Below are positions 56,360 to 64,000 of a DNA stretch of 64,000 bases, in pieces. The notes under the pieces were generated by a model. The model was not told where the DNA came from. It worked only from the letters and a program-made list of their open reading frames with translations, and did not search any database. This DNA comes from Argentina anserina (Eukaryota; Streptophyta; Magnoliopsida; Rosales; Rosaceae), in contig NC_065876.1 of assembly GCF_933775445.1 (NCBI RefSeq), positions 23,808,001-23,872,000 on the forward strand. The letters are read 5' to 3'. Both the position numbers and the translations under genes were made by a program. Numbering within the stretch: position 1 is the stretch's first letter; each line of letters starts with the position of its first letter.

Positions 56360-58505
56360 TTGGCGCATACACATCAACCATGCCCAACTTGCAAAGTGAG
56401 TCATAAAAAACATTCTTGGACACTCCTTTGGTGAGTATATCTGCAAGTTGTTCTTCTGTAGGAACAAACGGAAAGCAAATGATCTCAGCGTCTAGCTTCT
56501 CTTTTATAAAGTGACGATCAACCTCTACATGTTTTGTACGATCATGTTGCACAGGATTCTGTGAAATATTAATAGCTGCCTTGTTGTCACAGTACAGTTG
56601 TATAGCACTCTTAGGTTTAACACCCAAATCTTGTAGCAAATTCCTAATCCACAACAACTCGCACACTCCCTGAGCCATACCTCTGTATTCTGCTTCAGCA
56701 CTAGATCGAGCTACCACATTTTGTTTCTTACTCCTCCACGTAACAAGGTTACCTCCAACAAATGTAAAATACCCTGATGTTGACCTCCGATCTATAATAT
56801 TTCCAGCCCAATCTGCATCTGTGAAGCCACAAACATCAACGATATTGTTGTGATTAGAAAACATTACTCCTCTCCCTGGGGCTGACTTCAAGTACCTCAA
56901 GATCCTTACAACAGCATCCATGTGGTCCTCACTGGGGTTATGCATGAACTGACTTACTACACTTACTGCATACGCAACATCTGGTCTGGTATGTGATAGA
57001 TAAATCAAGCGCCCGACTAGCCTCTGATAACGCGGTTTGTCAGTAGGGACTTGATCTGGATACTCTGCTAACCGGTGGTTCTGCTCAATAGGAGTATCAA
57101 TGGGAGTGCAGTCCAACATACCTGTCTCTGTTAGTAGATCAAGGATGTACTTCCTTTGACACAGATAGATACCTTTGCTTCCCCGGGCTACTTCAATGCC
57201 TAAGAAGTACTTGAGTGTACCTAGGTCCTTCATCTCAAACTCTGTGGCAAGCTGTTTCTGTAATCTATCCACCTCAACAGTATCATTCCCAGTAACTACC
57301 ATATCATCAACATATATAATTAGGGCTGTTACCTTCCTTTGTTGATGTTTGAGAAATAACGTGTGGTCTGAATTACTTTGTCTGTAGCCAAGTTTCCTCA
57401 TGAATTGTGAGAATCTTCCGAACCAAGCACGAGGTGACTGTTTAAGACCATACAAAGACTTTCTCAATCTGCATACGGAGTTACTTGGGGAGGTGGCTAC
57501 ATATCCAGGCGGAAGATCCATGTATACTTCCTCTGTTAGTTCTCCATGAGGGAATGCATTCTTGACATCAAATTGCCTAAGTGGCCAGTTCAAGTTAGCA
57601 GCGACAGAGAGCAATACCCGGATAGTGTTCATCTTTGCCACAGGTGCAAATGTCTCATCATAGTCTATGCCATATGTCTGGGTGTACCCCTTCGCTACTA
57701 GGCGTGCTTTATACCGGCTGACTGACCCATCTGGATTATGTTTTACTGTAAACACCCAACGACATCCTACAGTTTTCTTGCCATATGGTAGAGGTACAAG
57801 CTCCCAAGTATTGTTCTTTTGTAATGCTTCCATCTCTTCCTCCATTGCTTTCCTCCATTTTAGATCTCCCAATGCATCCTGCACTTTGTTAGGTACTGAT
57901 ACAGTAGATATTTGATTCACAAATGACTCATATGACTTAGATAATCTTTTGGTAGATATAAAATTTGCCACTGGATACTTGGCTTTAGTCTGAAGGGTAG
58001 GCTCATATTTTTTTGTTGGTTGTCCCCGAGTAGACCTATTTGGCAAAACATATTGTCTACTAGTATCCCTAATAGAATGACTAACCTCAGATGAGTGATC
58101 TTCTGTACCAGGAGAGCATTGGTTAGGGGTATAAACAGTGATACGGGAGACATGAGGGGCAGTTGTGTTGTCAGCTTCTGGTGTCTCAATCGATTGAGTG
58201 ACAATCTCTGGTGGCGCCTGTGTGGCTGATGATTGAGTAACAACCTCTGGTGGCGCCTGCGTGGCTGATACTTTGGTAATCTCAACGGGACCTGTTACCA
58301 CATCGACTGACTCACTTGTCTCCCTCTTTCCATGATATAACTCTTCAAAATATGAATTCTCCCCCTGAAGAGTAGTATCAGAAGAGGAAAAATAACTCAT
58401 ATCCTCAAAAAAGGTAACATCCATAGTGACATAGTACTTCCGAGTAGGGGGATGATAGCACCCCGGTATCCTTTCTGATGTCCTCCGTACCCAACAAACA
58501 CACAT
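56355..58505 (-). CDS. Copia reverse transcriptase and RNase H (pol C-terminal part)
   Basis: 716 codons open. Its first 12 or so codons are out-of-frame filler; the real sequence joins at about CYHPPTRKYYVTMDVTFFED. Then come a Ser/Thr-rich linker, reverse transcriptase (KWRKAMEEEMEALQKNNTWE, GCRWVFTVKHNPDGSVSRYK, RQFDVKNAFPHGEL, SLYGLKQSPRAWF, catalytic IIYVDDMVVTGND), and RNase H (CGFTDADWAGNIIDRRSTSG, ARSSAEAEYRGMA, LYCDNKAAI, HVEVDRHFIKEKLD). It ends DVYAPT at a stop that overlaps the polypurine tract. No stops in the domains. It is in a different frame from the integrase part because of a GGGG run at 58461-58464. Confidence 0.9.
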   Translation of the reverse strand: MCVCWVRRTSERIPGCYHPPTRKYYVTMDVTFFEDMSYFSSSDTTLQGENSYFEELYHGKRETSESVDVVTGPVEITKVSATQAPPEVVTQSSATQAPPEIVTQSIETPEADNTTAPHVSRITVYTPNQCSPGTEDHSSEVSHSIRDTSRQYVLPNRSTRGQPTKKYEPTLQTKAKYPVANFISTKRLSKSYESFVNQISTVSVPNKVQDALGDLKWRKAMEEEMEALQKNNTWELVPLPYGKKTVGCRWVFTVKHNPDGSVSRYKARLVAKGYTQTYGIDYDETFAPVAKMNTIRVLLSVAANLNWPLRQFDVKNAFPHGELTEEVYMDLPPGYVATSPSNSVCRLRKSLYGLKQSPRAWFGRFSQFMRKLGYRQSNSDHTLFLKHQQRKVTALIIYVDDMVVTGNDTVEVDRLQKQLATEFEMKDLGTLKYFLGIEVARGSKGIYLCQRKYILDLLTETGMLDCTPIDTPIEQNHRLAEYPDQVPTDKPRYQRLVGRLIYLSHTRPDVAYAVSVVSQFMHNPSEDHMDAVVRILRYLKSAPGRGVMFSNHNNIVDVCGFTDADWAGNIIDRRSTSGYFTFVGGNLVTWRSKKQNVVARSSAEAEYRGMAQGVCELLWIRNLLQDLGVKPKSAIQLYCDNKAAINISQNPVQHDRTKHVEVDRHFIKEKLDAEIICFPFVPTEEQLADILTKGVSKNVFYDSLCKLGMVDVYAPT

Positions 58506-58840
58506 TTAATTGCCCGGACATCCAACTTAGAACGCTGATGTTGTGGAAGATGAACAAAAGCAACACAACCGAAAACACGGGCATGAGATGCAAACACCTC
58601 ATAGGGAACTTTCCCTTGAAGGACACGAGATGGAAGACGATTAATAAGGTGGGCGGAAGTAATGACAGCATCACCCCAAAGGTATTTAGGCATGTGGGCA
58701 CTAAAGAGAATACACCGAGCCATTTCAAGTAAATGACGATTTTTTCTTTCAGAAACCCCATTTTGCTCAGGTGTGTAAGGACACGTTGTTTGATGAACAA
58801 TTCCATGTGTGTTAAAGAACTCCTGAAAGACATGATTCAC
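58397..58840 (-). CDS. Copia integrase, C-terminal catalytic part
   Basis: It reads NHVFQEFFNTHGIVHQTTCP, then YTPEQNGVSERKNRHLLEMA, where the E of SERKNR is the third catalytic acid of the DDE integrase. LWGDAVITSAHLINRLPSRV and IKCVFVGYGGHQKGYRG follow. The match then leaves this frame at a GGGG run near 58461. The frame start is artificial: the 5' half lies across the poly-G tract at 58848-58860. Confidence 0.85.
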   Translation of the reverse strand: MNHVFQEFFNTHGIVHQTTCPYTPEQNGVSERKNRHLLEMARCILFSAHMPKYLWGDAVITSAHLINRLPSRVLQGKVPYEVFASHARVFGCVAFVHLPQHQRSKLDVRAIKCVFVGYGGHQKGYRGAIIPLLGSTMSLWMLPFLRI

Positions 58841-60720
58841 ATATTCTCCCCCCCCCCCCCATTATCAGACCGAAGAATGCGAATGGTGGCATTATATTGT
58901 GTTTGGACAGAGGTATAGAAGGCACGAAAAGCTGGAAAAACCTCATTTTTATTTTTAAGAAGAACAATCCATGAGAGACGTGTGCAATCATCAATAAATG
59001 ACACAAAATATCGCATTCCTGATACAGTTGACTCTTTCGAGGGTCCCCAAACATCAGAATGGATTAATTCAAAAGGAAGAAAACTTTTAGTAGAAGTACT
59101 AGGGGAATAAGTAGATCGATGACTCTTACCCAAAACACATGTCTCACAACATAAACAAGACTCGTCCACATTAATAAATAAAGTAGGCATGGATTTTTTC
59201 ATAACACTAAAGGATGGATGCCCTAAGCGACGATGCCATAACCAAACTTCACTTAGCTTGTCAGAAGTTGAGAGTAAAGCGGTCTGAGACGGTCCCCCTG
59301 GTTTTTCCCCTGCGTATGTCAGATCCAGATGAAACAACCGGCCCCTCAGATACCCCCGACCAATTACCTGTCTGGTGAGAAGATCCTGAAAGATCACATA
59401 CATAGGAAAAAAGGTCACAGAGCACTGAGCGTCAGCATTCAATTGGGGAACAGAGATCAAATGATGAGATAAAGCAAGAACATAGAGTACATTGTGAAGC
59501 TCTATGCTGAGACTAATACGAACAGACCCTGTCCCTAATACGGGGAATGCCTCACCATTAGCATTAGTAACATAGGGTACGGGTGGAGGGGATAATACGG
59601 TAAAATAAGATTTGGCATAAGTCATATGATCAGATGCACCAGAATCAATAATCCAGGTATCAGAACTAACAGAGTGAGAAATATTGAAGGCCATACCAAT
59701 TTGACCACGGCCAACGATGGATGCGGTAGGTGCTCCTCCAGCAGTATGATGATCCTGCCCAACCACACCATAGATATCGGGTTCCAGAACTAAGTGAAGA
59801 GCTGCTGTTGCTTTTGCCTGGGGACGATAATTAGGCCTTTTGGGCCTAAGATGTGGATATAATTTCCAACAGGTCGCACGAGCATGGTTTGTGTCATGGC
59901 AATAAGAGCAAGGAGGGCGGGGCTGATTCCCGAAACCTGGTGGTGGTCCTTGTCGATGAAGGGGAGCGGAAGTTGCTTGCGGAAGGGGTGGTGCCGGAGA
60001 TCGAGCATGAACAGTAAGGCTGGAAATGGCAGCCGGTGCCAGAAGAATACTCTCTTGCTGAGACTCATCCTTTCGGATATAGGTGAAAGCGGTGAGTAGG
60101 CTAGGTGGTTCGGTCATTCGGAGCAATTCGCCTTTCGCACTGGTATGCTTTGCATCAAGACCTTTCAGAAAATGGTGAACTCGTTCAAGCTCCTTCTCCT
60201 TTTGGTACCAAACGATATCCTCTTGATTTTGAATCATGCAAGGACGTTTCACATCAATCTCAGCCCAAATATTCTTTAGTTTGGTGAAATAGTGCGCCAC
60301 CGGTTGCCCATCCTGGTGTATGGCCAAAGCTGTGCACATTAACTCATGAACCTGTATGAAATCAGAGTCATTAGTAAATAAACTAGTTAGTGTCTCCCAT
60401 ATTGCCTGTGCGGTGGCACATGCCTCCACCAGATCAACTATCTCATCATTCATACCTTTCCATAAGATGGACATGACAAGACCGTCGTCGTCGTCCCATT
60501 TGTTGTAGGCAACAATATCCTCAGGACTAGGGGCCTTAGTGATGCCGGTTACATGTCTCATCTTGTGCATGCCTCGAAGATGAGCAGTCATGAGTCGTTT
60601 CCATTTACGGAAATTGGTCCCGTTCAGTTTGGTGCCCCCAAATGATCCACTATCAGAACTTTTGACAGATACTTCGAAGGTCGGGAGCTGAGAACCCTCA
60701 GTTTCGTGTCCAGAACCCAT
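58837..60720 (-). CDS. Copia gag, protease and integrase N-terminal part
   Basis: The ATG at 60720 starts MGSGHETEGSQLPTFEVS and follows a leader, so I prefer it to earlier in-frame codons. Domains in order: gag core (LNGTNFRKWKRLMTAHLRGM, AQAIWETLTSLFTN), zinc knuckle CSYCHDTNHARATC (Cx2Cx4Hx4C), aspartic protease WIIDSGASDHM, integrase zinc region (LWHRRLGHPSF ... CLCCETC), and the first two catalytic acids (HSDVWGP, LRSDNG). It ends GGGGENM at a TGA because the run of 13 G (58848-58860) is one base out of phase with the rest of integrase. Otherwise undamaged. Confidence 0.9.
   Translation of the reverse strand: MGSGHETEGSQLPTFEVSVKSSDSGSFGGTKLNGTNFRKWKRLMTAHLRGMHKMRHVTGITKAPSPEDIVAYNKWDDDDGLVMSILWKGMNDEIVDLVEACATAQAIWETLTSLFTNDSDFIQVHELMCTALAIHQDGQPVAHYFTKLKNIWAEIDVKRPCMIQNQEDIVWYQKEKELERVHHFLKGLDAKHTSAKGELLRMTEPPSLLTAFTYIRKDESQQESILLAPAAISSLTVHARSPAPPLPQATSAPLHRQGPPPGFGNQPRPPCSYCHDTNHARATCWKLYPHLRPKRPNYRPQAKATAALHLVLEPDIYGVVGQDHHTAGGAPTASIVGRGQIGMAFNISHSVSSDTWIIDSGASDHMTYAKSYFTVLSPPPVPYVTNANGEAFPVLGTGSVRISLSIELHNVLYVLALSHHLISVPQLNADAQCSVTFFPMYVIFQDLLTRQVIGRGYLRGRLFHLDLTYAGEKPGGPSQTALLSTSDKLSEVWLWHRRLGHPSFSVMKKSMPTLFINVDESCLCCETCVLGKSHRSTYSPSTSTKSFLPFELIHSDVWGPSKESTVSGMRYFVSFIDDCTRLSWIVLLKNKNEVFPAFRAFYTSVQTQYNATIRILRSDNGGGGENM
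58848..58860. repeat. 13-base homopolymer (C on plus, G on minus)
   Basis: It lies at the SDNGG turn of the integrase. A length of 5, 8 or 11 would keep the frame; 13 does not. Confidence 0.9.
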
Positions 60721-61364
60721 TGAAAAGAAACAAGGTATTAAGATAGCAAACAAAAAACAAAAAATTGAGAACAATCTGGCGTCGGTGTATTTACACTGAC
60801 GGTGAGTATGCACTGACAGAATCTGGCGAACCGGGTCGGATCGGTGGACCGGGTCGGGTCGGAGTACCGGGTCGGGTTGGAGGACCGGGTCGAATCTGTT
60901 GACCGGGTCGTGGACCGGGTCGGATCTAGAGCGGGCCGGGTCGGCCGGGGCGGTTTTTGGGCCGGGCCGGGGCGAGCTCTAACCGGGTCGGTGTAGAGAG
61001 ATCGATCGGGGAAATGCTTCGGCGAGTAGCGGCGACTGAGGACGGACGTCCGGCGAGGAGCGGCGAGCAGCGGCAAGGAGCGACGAGCAGCGGCGAAGAG
61101 CGGAGAGACTACTTCGGGTCGAGTGCGAACCGGAGGTCGTCGGGTACTGAAGATCACCGGAGATCGTCGGGTTTTCCCGGCGTCAGAGGAGCAGGGCGAC
61201 TCGTGAGGGAGCCGGATGGGAAGAGCGTCGGAGGGCAGTAGGTGGAACCGGTGAGGCAGTAGGTGGAACCCGACCGGAAGATGGAGGCAGAACCCACAGA
61301 ACCCGACCGGAAGAAAAAACGGGAAAAATCCCAGAAAAAAACAGAGCTCAATGCTCTGATACCA
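60721..61364 (-). other. Copia 5' leader with GGTCGG minisatellite
   Basis: The GC-rich leader is unlike the AT-rich element around it. About 60826-60990 contains around a dozen imperfect copies of a 10-mer like ACCGGGTCGG (plus strand), sometimes shortened. It yields a long artificial frame full of DPTRS repeats, which I do not count as a gene. The primer site is at the right edge. Confidence 0.7.
61351..61364 (-). other. Copia primer-binding site
   Basis: The minus strand reads TGGTATCAGAGCAT directly after the 5' LTR, matching the initiator tRNA-Met type. Confidence 0.9.
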
Positions 61365-61508
61365 AGTTGAATTGCTTGAGTTTGAATTGATTTTCATATA
61401 CAGATTACAATGGTATATATAGGCCAATTCATCCACCTACTCACTCCACTATCTCCACTATACCTACTACATTCCACTCATACTCACACCTACTACATTC
61501 CACTCACA
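61365..61508 (-). repeat. Copia 5' LTR
   Basis: 144 bp, identical to 56204-56347. Confidence 0.95.
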
Positions 61509-61531
61509 ATATTTACCTCCATGTCCACCAT
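61509..61531 (-). pseudogene. 5' stub of the BAHD acyltransferase gene
   Basis: ATG at 61531 reads MVDMEVN, then the codon for I is split at the target duplication. Continued on the other side of the Copia element it runs in frame into VSRDTIKP, the standard N-terminus of this family (the IKPSSPTP-type motif). This shows the original start and that the insertion was precise, apart from the 5-bp duplication. Confidence 0.85.
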
Positions 61532-61558
61532 TTTGCTAACTACAGAGTACAAACTGAC

Positions 61559-61571
61559 CTTTATATATGTT
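61559..61571 (-). promoter_or_regulatory. Possible TATA box of the BAHD gene
   Basis: The minus strand reads ACATATATAAAGG about 30 bp before the ATG. This would leave an almost absent leader, so the true promoter element may lie elsewhere. Confidence 0.3.
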
Positions 61572-62000
61572 CAAGAACAGTCTACAGCTATTACCACTAG
61601 TTGCAAAACATATCTACTTTGAGAATAAACGGTTGCTTCTCTTTCTTTTCTTACCTCACTAGCTAGATTAATAACTCTGGAAATACGTATATATTTTAAA
61701 CGTCTAAACCTTGAGATGAAACGGTTGCTTTTGTTCTTCTGTTGTTATGTACGTTTTTCTTCTTTTGCCTATAATACTCTCAGATAAAGATAATTGCTGA
61801 AGTGCTTTACAATTATGATGATGGATGTTCAGTTAATCAAGGAAATTGAGACGTGGTTTAGTTTGGTGCTGTTGGTGGATTCAGACTTCTTTCCCGGTGA
61901 TGTGTGTCACTGCAGATTATCTTAGTCCTTCATATTCTGATGGGAGAGGACGACAAATCATGAGAAAGAGAATTAGGCATTGGTTATATATGTATGGTAG
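61572..62000. other. Upstream region of the BAHD gene
   Basis: Candidate promoter DNA of the minus-strand acyltransferase. It has no coding sequence. A phrase with AAACGGTTGCTT occurs twice (about 61628 and 61720), a short direct repeat. Confidence 0.4.
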
Positions 62001-63078
62001 CAGTGGCGGATCTAGAAAAATTTGCCAGCCAAGGCAAAGAAAACTTTTCTTGTCACTTGAAAATATAATCTAACTCATTGAAAAATTACAGTACGGAAAA
62101 TACTTGTGTCCATACCAGTATGGACGCACACTTCCATACCCTATCTTATTTTAATACTTTTAGTAGTGTGATTTTATAATGTTAACCGTTTAAAAGTTTA
62201 ATGGTTTGATAAAGATCAGCTATGTAAAATATAAATTGAAACAAACATCATTTGCTAAGTTGTTTACATCAAACAAGTGAACGGTACTTGTGAAAATTAG
62301 TAATCTCATAATCAGCCGTCTCTTTATTTGATACAATCGGCTAAACAAACAATATTTGTTTACATTGATTTTTTTTTTCAAAAATGATTTTTATTTATTA
62401 ACAAAACTTTTGAATGGTTAAGAGTTTTTATTCACACTATCAAATGTATAAAAATAAGAGTAGTTGGGACGCACACGTCCATACCGGAATGGATACAAGT
62501 ATTTTCCATGTTATGGGTATAATAACATTTTAGAATTTATTGTTTACATGTCTAAATTATAAAAATAATTCAATAAATTCAATTAAAGTTATCAAAATAA
62601 CACAGCATCTCAGGCAAACTAATTTACATTACATATTAAATCAAGAACAACAAAAATTATTTGTACGTCCTATTTGGAGGAGATGTGAGAACCTTATTCA
62701 ACTTTGAGATAACCCTTTTCAACTTGGTTTTGGGGTTTGGGTCTCTGAAACATCAAGACGCAGAGAAACCTTGTTAGACTATTGGCCTATTAGATTTGAT
62801 TGATATTTGATCTGAGGAGTTGACGAGTCGTGCGAGCAACTTGCGTCTTTTATACACGAAACGACATCGTTACGGCTCAATTAATAAGAAGCACGACGTC
62901 GTTTTGGGTTGTAGATTGGAAAAAAAAATGACAGATTACCTCTGTATATTGTATTCTTTCTCTAACCCTCACCAAATTTTGCCCTTTTTACATGGTTTTT
63001 CTCAGAAAAAACTCTACAGTCCAAGCCTAGAGTCAAGAACCCAGTTACCTAGGCTTGCCCATGAATGAATCCGCCCTG
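62001..63078. mobile_element. Non-autonomous hAT-type transposon
   Basis: The left end is CAGTGGCGGATC and the right end GAATCCGCCCTG, that is CAGGGCGGATTC reversed; they match with one indel. The flanks are TATGGTAG (61993-62000) and AATGGTAG (63079-63086), an 8-bp duplication with one mismatch, as expected for hAT. 1,078 bp, no transposase frame. It hosts another small element at 62095-62507. Confidence 0.75.
62095..62507. mobile_element. MITE nested in the hAT element
   Basis: 413 bp. GGAAAATACTTGTGTCCATA at the left is mirrored at the right by a sequence ending ATGGATACAAGTATTTTCC; the inverted match extends about 35 bp with a few mismatches. The target duplication is not clear, so the superfamily is open. 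Confidence 0.65.
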
Positions 63079-63086
63079 AATGGTAG

Positions 63087-64000
63087 TATTACGAAACTGC
63101 AAATCAGTTATCAGCTATTCAAAAGAGAAATATATACGTATCCTAGGTATAACAAATAATCATAAAAGCAAATTGGTCCTCTAAAGTTTAATATATTGAT
63201 GGGTTTAGAACTTTAGATTAATGGTTCCACAGCAGCCGATGGGTTGCTTCGAGGTAGTGGATGGAGGTTTAATAGGTTTAGTGTTTTTAGATCTGCCAAT
63301 CTTGGTGTAGGAGATATTATCATGCATGGACATTATCATGTAATACATTAAATAATTAGAGCTCGAGAACAGAATAAATTAAATTAGGGTTCCAGCCACA
63401 AAATATTCTAACAGCCAAATTAAGAAGTCCAAGCTCATAGACAAAAGAGGCGATGCAATGCAAGATTATGAATCGAAGCATCGATGCCAAACGACAGAGC
63501 TATCTAAATCCCAGTCAATAGGCTTAGGCTTTCAGTTCGTAAGGTTTCTTTAGCCTTTAGTTAGCAATCTCTTAATTCGACTTTATATCCGTCAACAGTT
63601 GCTCTTTAGGGAAAATCCGTCATTTTGGCCTTCTTTTGCAAATGATTTGACTAGAAAGACAATAATTTAGCTTAAGCACTCTGAATGTATAGCTTGCAAA
63701 GAAAATTTTCATATATTTCTGGCGCCAACTTGCTGTTTAGTACATCTTCAATCCACGATGCCACCATTCCCATGCGATTCTTCAAAATACTATTTAGTAG
63801 AGTGATGGACGACGAGTAATGCGAAGGTGGTTGTGAGTCAAATTTACAATTATATATCAAGCCATCAAGGGACATTTATCATTCAAGCTGGTTTATGCCA
63901 TTTTCCCTTCTTTAATTGAGGAGTAGGAACCTAAAATCTACATCAAGGGACATATATAATGCCTCTTTTATTTACAAATTTAGCGACAAACTTATTGTCA
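63087..64000. other. Right-end intergenic sequence
   Basis: I see no recognisable gene or paired repeat. A 67-codon minus-strand frame at 63672-63875 has protein-like composition but matches nothing I know. Confidence 0.4.

Larger units (their letters stand above)
56204..61508 (-). mobile_element. Young full-length Copia retrotransposon inside the BAHD gene
   Basis: 5,305 bp with two LTRs of 144 bp (56204-56347 and 61365-61508) that are identical base for base by eye. ATATT flanks it at 56199-56203 and 61509-61513. On the minus strand the order is LTR, primer site TGGTATCAGAGC directly after it, a 640-bp leader, gag, protease, integrase, reverse transcriptase, RNase H, the purine tract CTTGAGGGGGAG, LTR. 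The LTR ends are TGTGAG...TTCAACT, not the usual CA. Coding is open except for two frame breaks, both in runs of G. Identical LTRs mean a very recent insertion. Confidence 0.95.

Noticed and set aside
60738..61436. 232-codon minus-strand frame with DPTRS repeats
   Set aside because: It spans the Copia LTR, primer site and leader minisatellite; the repeats come from the GGTCGG array and the real gag ATG is at 60720.
63672..63875. 67-codon minus-strand frame with protein-like composition
   Set aside because: No recognised motif, no neighbouring exon, and short enough to arise by chance.
1..64000. CRISPR arrays, bacterial operons, tRNA or rRNA genes
   Set aside because: Nothing in the repeats or coding texture supports them; the sequence is plant nuclear DNA.

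Overview
This 64 kb window is nuclear DNA from a flowering plant, most likely a eudicot of the rose family. That placement is an inference: the alcohol acyltransferase at the right end has the architecture of strawberry-type fruit-ester enzymes, and the RPW8-domain genes are of a eudicot type. The sequence is AT-rich, has spliced genes, and consists mostly of transposable elements in several nested layers. I see no bacterial features, rRNA, tRNA or CRISPR. I found no new multigene system. The interest lies in how mobile elements have cut, carried and rewired host genes.

Left end (1-9,088): sparse AT-rich DNA with one exon-sized relic of a NOG1-type GTPase, a small hairpin MITE, and a four-exon FAR1/FRS-type gene on the minus strand. 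That gene lacks the transposase-like core and is broken by a 1-bp insertion and a short templated insertion.

9,089-24,482: a solo LTR, an intact short RPW8-domain gene, and a full-length Athila-type Ty3 retrotransposon inserted about 70 bp after that gene's stop codon. The Athila gag/pol/int frames carry three small frameshifts and one nonsense codon.

25,275-33,117: a decayed Tat-lineage Ty3 element. Its gag is interrupted by a Copia LTR remnant, which holds a foldback DNA element, which in turn holds a tiny solo LTR. Between its integrase tail and 3' LTR it carries fragments resembling host coding sequence, including a permuted piece of an S6K-type AGC kinase.

33,123-42,434: an unclassified repeat split by a 2.3 kb solo LTR (duplication GTGAT). 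Next comes a 5'-truncated CACTA element with three tandem copies of one module, whose right end sits inside a Copia gag relic. A Tat solo LTR follows (duplication ACTAC).

43,565-47,834: a nearly perfect 1.08 kb palindrome with a 9-bp duplication, a complete 2.35 kb non-autonomous LTR element with an initiator-tRNA-Met primer site, and a CACTA-type MITE.

47,988-53,660: a second intact RPW8-domain gene (minus strand) and a third copy cut near its start by a composite solo LTR (duplication GATAA).

54,495-61,531: a two-exon BAHD acyltransferase gene, well preserved except that a 5.3 kb Copia element with two identical 144-bp LTRs sits after its seventh codon. The LTR next to the gene reads in frame into the enzyme. 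To the right lies a hAT-type element with a nested MITE, then unannotated DNA.
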